Shown in pieces: positions 59,793-64,000 of a stretch of DNA of 64,000 nucleotides. The translations under genes were made by a program, and so were the position numbers. The notes below the pieces were generated by a model. That model did not search any database. It saw nothing but the letters and a program-made list of their open reading frames with translations, and was not told the DNA's origin. This DNA comes from Dorea longicatena (GTDB taxonomy: Bacteria > Bacillota > Clostridia > Lachnospirales > Lachnospiraceae): positions 451,501 through 515,500 of the forward strand of contig NZ_CP100126.1 of the NCBI RefSeq assembly GCF_024168045.1, given 5' to 3'. The stretch's first letter is position 1; every line of letters begins with the position of its first letter.

Positions 59793-59904
59793 ATTTGATA
59801 TGTTGTAGGAAAAAGAATAAGAATGAAAAACTGAGGTGAAATTCAAGGCTCGTAATGATTACGGACTTTGAATATTTACCTCTTTTTTTTATTGTCAGAT
59901 GTTC

Positions 59905-59981
59905 GGAAGAAGCTGCAATTGGCAGGTTTTATAGATATCTAAGTATGCAAGAGAAGTTGCCAGTGGCAAATTCTATGTATA
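59905..59981 (+). repeat. Dispersed palindromic repeat, copies D and E in tandem
   Basis: Copy D (59905-59937) reads GGAAGAAGCTGCAATTGGCAG then GTTTTATAGATA. Copy E (59950-59981) reads GAAgTTGCCagtGGCAAaTTC. In E the stem-end pair is T-A instead of C-G, so the palindrome is kept by paired changes. A 90-codon frame (59855-60127) crosses both and is not considered a gene. Confidence 0.65.
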
Positions 59982-60141
59982 TCCAGTTGGTAAATATGCA
60001 TAAAAAAGTTGATCAAACTTGTGCAACAAGTAGAAATAGGCATTCATATATTGACAAAATAGAGTGGTTGTACAATAATGTAATTACTTTAATAAAACAT
60101 TTAATAAAAGATAAGATAAAAGAATGAAGGAGAAAAACAAT

Positions 60142-61167
60142 ATGTTACAGCAGGTAATGACAAAACCAGGAGAGATTATTTTCAGAGAGGTACCAGTTCC
60201 GGAGGTAAAAGATGATCAGGTATTGGTAAAGATTATGAATATCGGCATTTGTGGTTCTGATATTCATGTATATCACGGTAAGCATCCATTTACCTCATAT
60301 CCGGTAACACAGGGACATGAAGTATCCGGTGAAGTTGTAAAACTTGGGAAAGATGTGACAGTATTTCACGAAGGTCAGAAAGTAACAATTGAGCCACAGG
60401 TTTATTGCGGAGAATGTTATCCATGCAGACACGGAAAATACAATTTGTGTGAAGAATTAAAAGTTATGGGATTCCAGACAACCGGAACAGCATCAGAATA
60501 TTTTGCAGTAGATGCATCGAAAGTAACACCAATTCCGGAAGAAATGTCATATGAAGAAGGTGCAATGATCGAGCCACTGGCTGTTGCAGTTCACGGAGTA
60601 AAGCAGGTTGGTGATGTGAAAGGAATGAACATTGCCGTGCTTGGTGCCGGTCCGATTGGTAATCTTGTGGCACAGGTAGCAAAGGGAATGGGAGCAGCAA
60701 AAGTTATGATCACGGATGTCAGTGATCTCCGTCTGGATAAGGCGAAAGAATGTGGCATTGATGTCTGTGTGAATACAAAAGAAAAAGATTTCGGTGAAGC
60801 AATGTTGGAAACATTCGGACCAGACAAAGCCGATGTGATTTATGATTGTGCAGGAAATAACATCACAATGGGACAGGCAATCAAGTATGCAAGAAAAGGA
60901 AGCATTATTGTATTGGTTGCAGTGTTTGCAGGAATGGCAGAGATTGATCTTGCAGTGGCTAATGATCACGAACTGGATATCAAGAGCACAATGATGTACC
61001 GGCACGATGACTATGTTGACGGAATCAGACTTGTAAATGAAGAAAAGGTTCATTTAAGACCACTGATCTCAAAAACATTTGCATTTCAGGAGTATCTGAA
61101 AGCTTATCAGTATATCGATGATAACCGAGAAACAACGATGAAAGTAATCATTAATGTACAGGAATAA
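60142..61167 (+). CDS. Zinc-dependent polyol (sorbitol/L-iditol-type) dehydrogenase
   Basis: This 341-residue medium-chain dehydrogenase oxidises a sugar alcohol to a ketose with NAD(P). Catalytic zinc ligands are in ICGSDIHVYHGKHPF (Cys) and VTQGHEVSGEV (His, Glu). Structural zinc cysteines are CGECYPCRHGKYNLC. The Rossmann motif is VLGAGPIGNLVAQV. AAGGAG fits the ATG at 60142; an earlier ATG at 60124 overlaps that site. It is followed by a GPH-family transporter and the start of a PfkB kinase, the classic set for uptake and oxidation of a polyol, but the kinase is truncated. Confidence 0.9.
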   Translation: MLQQVMTKPGEIIFREVPVPEVKDDQVLVKIMNIGICGSDIHVYHGKHPFTSYPVTQGHEVSGEVVKLGKDVTVFHEGQKVTIEPQVYCGECYPCRHGKYNLCEELKVMGFQTTGTASEYFAVDASKVTPIPEEMSYEEGAMIEPLAVAVHGVKQVGDVKGMNIAVLGAGPIGNLVAQVAKGMGAAKVMITDVSDLRLDKAKECGIDVCVNTKEKDFGEAMLETFGPDKADVIYDCAGNNITMGQAIKYARKGSIIVLVAVFAGMAEIDLAVANDHELDIKSTMMYRHDDYVDGIRLVNEEKVHLRPLISKTFAFQEYLKAYQYIDDNRETTMKVIINVQE

Positions 61168-61222
61168 AGATTAGATCAGGAGAGAACAGAAGTTTTGTCA
61201 GAAACTCTGATAAGGAGGAACC

Positions 61223-62587
61223 ATGGGAAACGAGGGTAAGAATGGAAAAGTGCCATTGATCAGTAAAATTGCATATGGATTTGGTGATGTCGGATGCAAT
61301 TTCAGTTGGATGTTTGTAAGTAATTTTTTAATGATATTTTATACAGATGTGTTTGGAATCAGTATGGCGGCTGTTTCAGCATTGATGTTATTTTCAAGAT
61401 TCTGGGATGCGATTAATGATCCGATTGTCGGAGGGTTGACGGATAAGACAAAAACAAGATGGGGACGTTACCGTCCATGGCTGCTTGTTGCAGCACCCAT
61501 TACGGCAGTGCTTTTAATGTTGACATTCTGGGCACATCCGGACTGGCCAGATACGGCAAAGATTATCTATATGATTATTACATATTGCCTGCTTGTACTG
61601 GGATACACATGTGTAAATATTCCGTATGGAACACTTTGCGGTGCGATGACACAGGACATTGATGAACGGGCAAAAATTAATACTTCGCGTTCGGTTGCGG
61701 CTATGATTGCAATCGGGATTATCAACATTATTACAGTACCTTTGCTTGGAAAGCTGGGAAGCCAGAGTGCGAAGAACGGATATTTATTTGTAGCAATTAT
61801 CTATGGATGTATATTTGCGGCATGCCATTTCTTCTGCTTTGCGAAGACGAAGGAGCAGGTGACAATTCCGGAAAAGGAAAAAATATCAATTAAAGTACAG
61901 TTAAAAGCCGTGATGCAGAACAGACCGTATATACTTGCATTAATCGGACAGGTTTTATTTGGATTTACATTATATGGAAGAAATGCTGACATTTTATATT
62001 ATTTTACATATGTAGAAGGAAATGCATCTTATTATACTACTTATTCTATGTGCATTATTATTCCATCCATTATCGGTGCCGCATGTTTTCAACCGGTATT
62101 CCGAAAACTTAACAATAAAGGAAGGACAGCTTCGATATTTGCCTTTTTAACAGGTATTTCAATGCTGGCAATGTATTTCTTTAATGTAAAAGATTCAGCA
62201 GTTGTATTCTATATTTTGGCAGGTGTTACACAGTTCTTTTTTTCAGGATTTAATACAGCAATCTATGCAATCATTCCGGACTGTGTGGAATACGGAGAAT
62301 GGAAAACCGGACTTCGGAATGATGGATTTCAATATGCATTCGTTTCTCTTGGAAATAAGATTGGAATGGCGATCGGTACAGCGATGCTTGCGGCATTACT
62401 TGGAAAATATGGATACGTGGCAAATCAGGCACAAAATGATACGGTTATCAGTATTATGAAATATGCATTTACAACCATTCCGGGGATTCTGTGGATTGTA
62501 ACAGCTGTTGTATTATTTTTCTACCGGTTAAATAAAAAACGGTATAATGAAATTGTGGAGGATCTGAAGAATGGAAAAAGAGGTTGA
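61223..62587 (+). CDS. GPH-family sugar/cation symporter (MFS)
   Basis: This 454-residue protein has twelve membrane helices and the GPH-family signature after helix 2: FWDAINDPIVGGLTDKTKTR then WGRYRPWLL, with the conserved cation-site Asp. It imports glycosides, pentosides, hexuronides or polyols with H+ or Na+. It starts KVPLISKIAYGFGDVGCNFS, standard for the family. AAGGAGG precedes the ATG. Its 3' end overlaps the beginning of the truncated PfkB frame by 17 bases. It is co-transcribed with the dehydrogenase. Confidence 0.92.
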   Translation: MGNEGKNGKVPLISKIAYGFGDVGCNFSWMFVSNFLMIFYTDVFGISMAAVSALMLFSRFWDAINDPIVGGLTDKTKTRWGRYRPWLLVAAPITAVLLMLTFWAHPDWPDTAKIIYMIITYCLLVLGYTCVNIPYGTLCGAMTQDIDERAKINTSRSVAAMIAIGIINIITVPLLGKLGSQSAKNGYLFVAIIYGCIFAACHFFCFAKTKEQVTIPEKEKISIKVQLKAVMQNRPYILALIGQVLFGFTLYGRNADILYYFTYVEGNASYYTTYSMCIIIPSIIGAACFQPVFRKLNNKGRTASIFAFLTGISMLAMYFFNVKDSAVVFYILAGVTQFFFSGFNTAIYAIIPDCVEYGEWKTGLRNDGFQYAFVSLGNKIGMAIGTAMLAALLGKYGYVANQAQNDTVISIMKYAFTTIPGILWIVTAVVLFFYRLNKKRYNEIVEDLKNGKRG

Positions 62588-62651
62588 TATTGTTGCGTTA
62601 GGCGAACTGATGATTGATTTTACAGAAGCCGGGGATAGAACGTGGCCGTGA
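62571..62651 (+). pseudogene. Truncated PfkB-family sugar kinase gene (N-terminal 26 codons)
   Basis: The ATG at 62571, with GGAGG upstream inside the transporter gene, opens EKEVDIVALGELMIDFTEAG, the exact style of PfkB fructokinase starts (...xALGELLIDF). After 26 codons it runs into unrelated DNA and stops at 62649-62651. The remaining about 290 residues are gone, replaced by the tail of another gene. Confidence 0.8.
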
Positions 62652-62805
62652 AGAAGGAAGAATCGAAGGTATTAGAGCAATTATACATTTGGCAGAACTT
62701 GTTAATCTGGGTAAAAATGAAACAATTCAACAACTGGCTGAAGGAATGCATATGACCACTGAAGAAGCAGAAAAATGGTATAAAGAATATAGAAAACATT
62801 CATGA
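62632..62805 (+). pseudogene. C-terminal tail of an Rpn/PD-(D/E)XK transposase-like gene
   Basis: The frame reads GIERGREEGRIEGIRAIIHL, then KNETIQQLAEGMHMTTEEAE and KWYKEYRK to the stop. A (G+xEG)n segment followed by a short helical tail is the common end of Rpn-family recombination-promoting nuclease/putative transposase proteins. The nuclease domain is missing. It is joined directly to the PfkB fragment. Confidence 0.7.
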
Positions 62806-62848
62806 GAAGTTGTTTAATGAGTAGAGTATGCGAAAACGTAACTGAATA

Positions 62849-62924
62849 AAAATATAGAAGCGCTTTCTGTGTATATGAGATCATGGTTAGAAACTTTTAG
62901 GCACAGAAAGCGCTTCTATATTTT
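62849..62924. terminator. Long bidirectional terminator hairpin
   Basis: TATAGAAGCGCTTTCTGTG (62853-62871) pairs perfectly with CACAGAAAGCGCTTCTATA (62902-62920), flanked by A- and T-rich tracts. It separates the polyol operon from the convergent methyltransferase gene. Confidence 0.9.
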
Positions 62925-62956
62925 ATTCGGGACCAGGAAATTCAGTTCCTATTGCA

Positions 62957-63817
62957 TTAAACCGCTTCCCATCTCCCGGAAGCTCCACAAGGCAGCACCA
63001 GTCCGGAATGTGTAACAGGAAGTCCAATCTCCTGTGAATCCACATGTCCGTTCCATTTCTTAAGCTCCGTTCCGAGCATATAGGTCAAAACAGCCGGTGC
63101 AAGTCCGGTTGTGTAAGAATTGACCAAGAAGAATAACGGGTCATCCGACAAAATCTGTGTACACAGTTTGATCAGCGGATGAATTGCATCTTCGATCTTC
63201 CAAATTTCTCCTTTAGGTCCGCGTCCGTATGACGGAGGATCCATAATGATGGCATCATAGTGATTGCCACGGCGGATCTCACGCTCTACGAATTTTACAC
63301 AGTCATCAACCAGCCAGCGGATCGGTCTGTCAGATAATCCGGAAGAGGCTGCATTTTCCTTTGCCCATGCAACCATTCCTTTAGAAGCATCTACATGTGT
63401 AACACTTGCTCCGGCAGCAGCGGATGCGAGAGTAGCTCCACCTGTGTAAGCAAAGAGATTCAGTACTTTGATCGGTCTTCCTGCATTTCTGATCTTCTCA
63501 GAGAACCAGTCCCAGTTCGTTGCCTGTTCCGGGAAAAGTCCAGTGTGCTTGAAGCTGAAAGGCTTCAGATTAAATGTCAGTTCTTTATAATGAATCTGCC
63601 ACTGTTCCGGGAGACTGAAGAATTCCCATTCCCCGCCGCCTTTCTTGCTGCGGTGATAGTGGCCGTTCATATGTTTCCATCCACGCTCGGTTTTCGGGGT
63701 ATCCCAGATAACCTGCGGGTCAGGACGGATCAGAGTGTACTGTCCCCAGCGCTCTAATTTCTCACCTTTACTACAATCTATTACTTCATAATCTTTCCAT
63801 TGATCTGCAATCCACAT
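62957..63817 (-). CDS. Class I SAM-dependent methyltransferase (RlmI-like family)
   Basis: This 286-residue protein starts ADQWKDYEVIDCSKGEKLER and lacks the PUA domain of RlmI. SAM-binding motif I is VLNLFAYTGGATLASAAAGA, motif II VTHVDASKGMVAWAKENA and the catalytic-loop motif DAIIMDPPSYGRGPKGE. These match the group of 23S rRNA (cytosine/guanine) methyltransferases related to RlmI/RlmL. A longer frame runs to 63973 but its first 52 codons are low-complexity; GAGG on the minus strand lies eleven bases before the ATG at 63817. The substrate base is not known. Confidence 0.87.
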   Translation of the reverse strand: MWIADQWKDYEVIDCSKGEKLERWGQYTLIRPDPQVIWDTPKTERGWKHMNGHYHRSKKGGGEWEFFSLPEQWQIHYKELTFNLKPFSFKHTGLFPEQATNWDWFSEKIRNAGRPIKVLNLFAYTGGATLASAAAGASVTHVDASKGMVAWAKENAASSGLSDRPIRWLVDDCVKFVEREIRRGNHYDAIIMDPPSYGRGPKGEIWKIEDAIHPLIKLCTQILSDDPLFFLVNSYTTGLAPAVLTYMLGTELKKWNGHVDSQEIGLPVTHSGLVLPCGASGRWEAV

Positions 63818-64000
63818 AGAATTATAATCCTCTTTCTTTTTTATAATGTAAATTTTCTGTTTGTTTTTGTAAATAAGTAATAAGAACATATCAGAAAAAG
63901 CATTTTCAGACAGTCCTGTAGAGGAATTATAGCATGAAAAATTAAGAAATTCAATTTGAAAGCGCACAGTCATAAAATCCGGCTGTGAAAAAAGTGATTT
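63818..64000. other. Upstream region of the methyltransferase gene
   Basis: No gene is seen. It is AT-rich and contains the minus-strand ribosome site and probably the promoter of the methyltransferase gene. Confidence 0.4.

Noticed and set aside
59855..60127. 90-codon frame ending in ATGA overlap with the polyol dehydrogenase region
   Set aside because: It spans two copies of the dispersed palindromic repeat and has no family features; the overlap points to an upstream ATG that is itself less likely than 60142.
1..64000. CRISPR array, rRNA or tRNA genes
   Set aside because: No regularly spaced repeats with unique spacers and no tRNA- or rRNA-like sequence were found by eye on either strand.

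Overview
The window looks like chromosomal DNA of a gut Firmicute, most likely family Lachnospiraceae (Dorea / Mediterraneibacter / Coprococcus-like). The basis is the moderately AT-rich codon use, strong AGGAGG-type ribosome sites, canonical TTGACA/TATAAT promoters, many oxygen-sensitive or anaerobe-typical enzymes (hybrid cluster protein, class I Fe-S hydratase, NadA) and family-typical small proteins. This assignment is an inference from protein style; no rRNA or tRNA gene was seen. Most intact genes lie on the + strand.

Layout. 1-6.7 kb is an eroded accessory zone: the end of a Crp/Fnr regulator, GNAT, a P-loop kinase, a Fic protein and a chimeric MazG-like gene. Between them lie remnants of a radical SAM gene, an Abi gene, an HsdS gene, a serine recombinase and a tyrosine integrase. 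A 128-bp direct repeat made from the 5' end of a tyrosine phosphatase gene brackets glutaminase (glsA) and the recombinase remnants, and looks like the scar of an integrative element. 6.7-10.4 kb has a Na/Pi cotransporter behind three tandem Pho-box-like repeats; an IS3-family element sits inside its terminator. 10.5-12.3 kb has a helical protein and two translationally coupled GntR regulators, followed by a giant nested hairpin.

12.6-18.1 kb is a complete sortase-assembled pilus locus (vWFA tip adhesin, catalytically dead signal-peptidase homologue, major pilin, class B sortase, basal pilin) in the order of the streptococcal FCT-3 type locus. 18.3-21.4 kb is a dicarboxylate transporter plus two-subunit tartrate dehydratase/fumarase operon. 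21.5-30.4 kb holds a FliB-like protein, a cation/proton antiporter, a broken HD gene, an IscR-like regulator, pdxST, a BceAB-type ABC transporter behind a MerR-type promoter, a LacI stub and a DUF6483-like gene.

30.3-37.3 kb is a sulfur-amino-acid island: cysK, an O-acetylhomoserine sulfhydrylase gene and a CymR-like Rrf2 regulator, then a rhodanese-TtcA-like fusion, a transsulfuration enzyme and a MalY/PatB-type lyase. Three promoters here share one operator-like dyad, and a short Cys-rich reading frame precedes cysK. 37.6-50 kb holds nadA, an esterase-like hydrolase, a YbaK-type deacylase, nth, a Nif11-like small protein, hcp, recQ, an RNase H, a P-type ATPase, a second giant hairpin and a YfcE-like phosphoesterase. 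50-57.6 kb is peptide and amino-acid use: pepT, an M18 aminopeptidase, a GntR regulator, YitT, and an aminotransferase divergent from a LysR gene. 57.7-64 kb holds a HAD phosphatase, a ROK regulator, a polyol dehydrogenase, a GPH sugar transporter, a truncated PfkB kinase and an rRNA-methyltransferase-like protein.

The most unusual signals are non-coding: two giant nested palindromes with a shared covarying loop motif, a five-copy dispersed palindromic repeat, the sulfur operators with the Cys leader, and repeated gene erosion by internal deletion.
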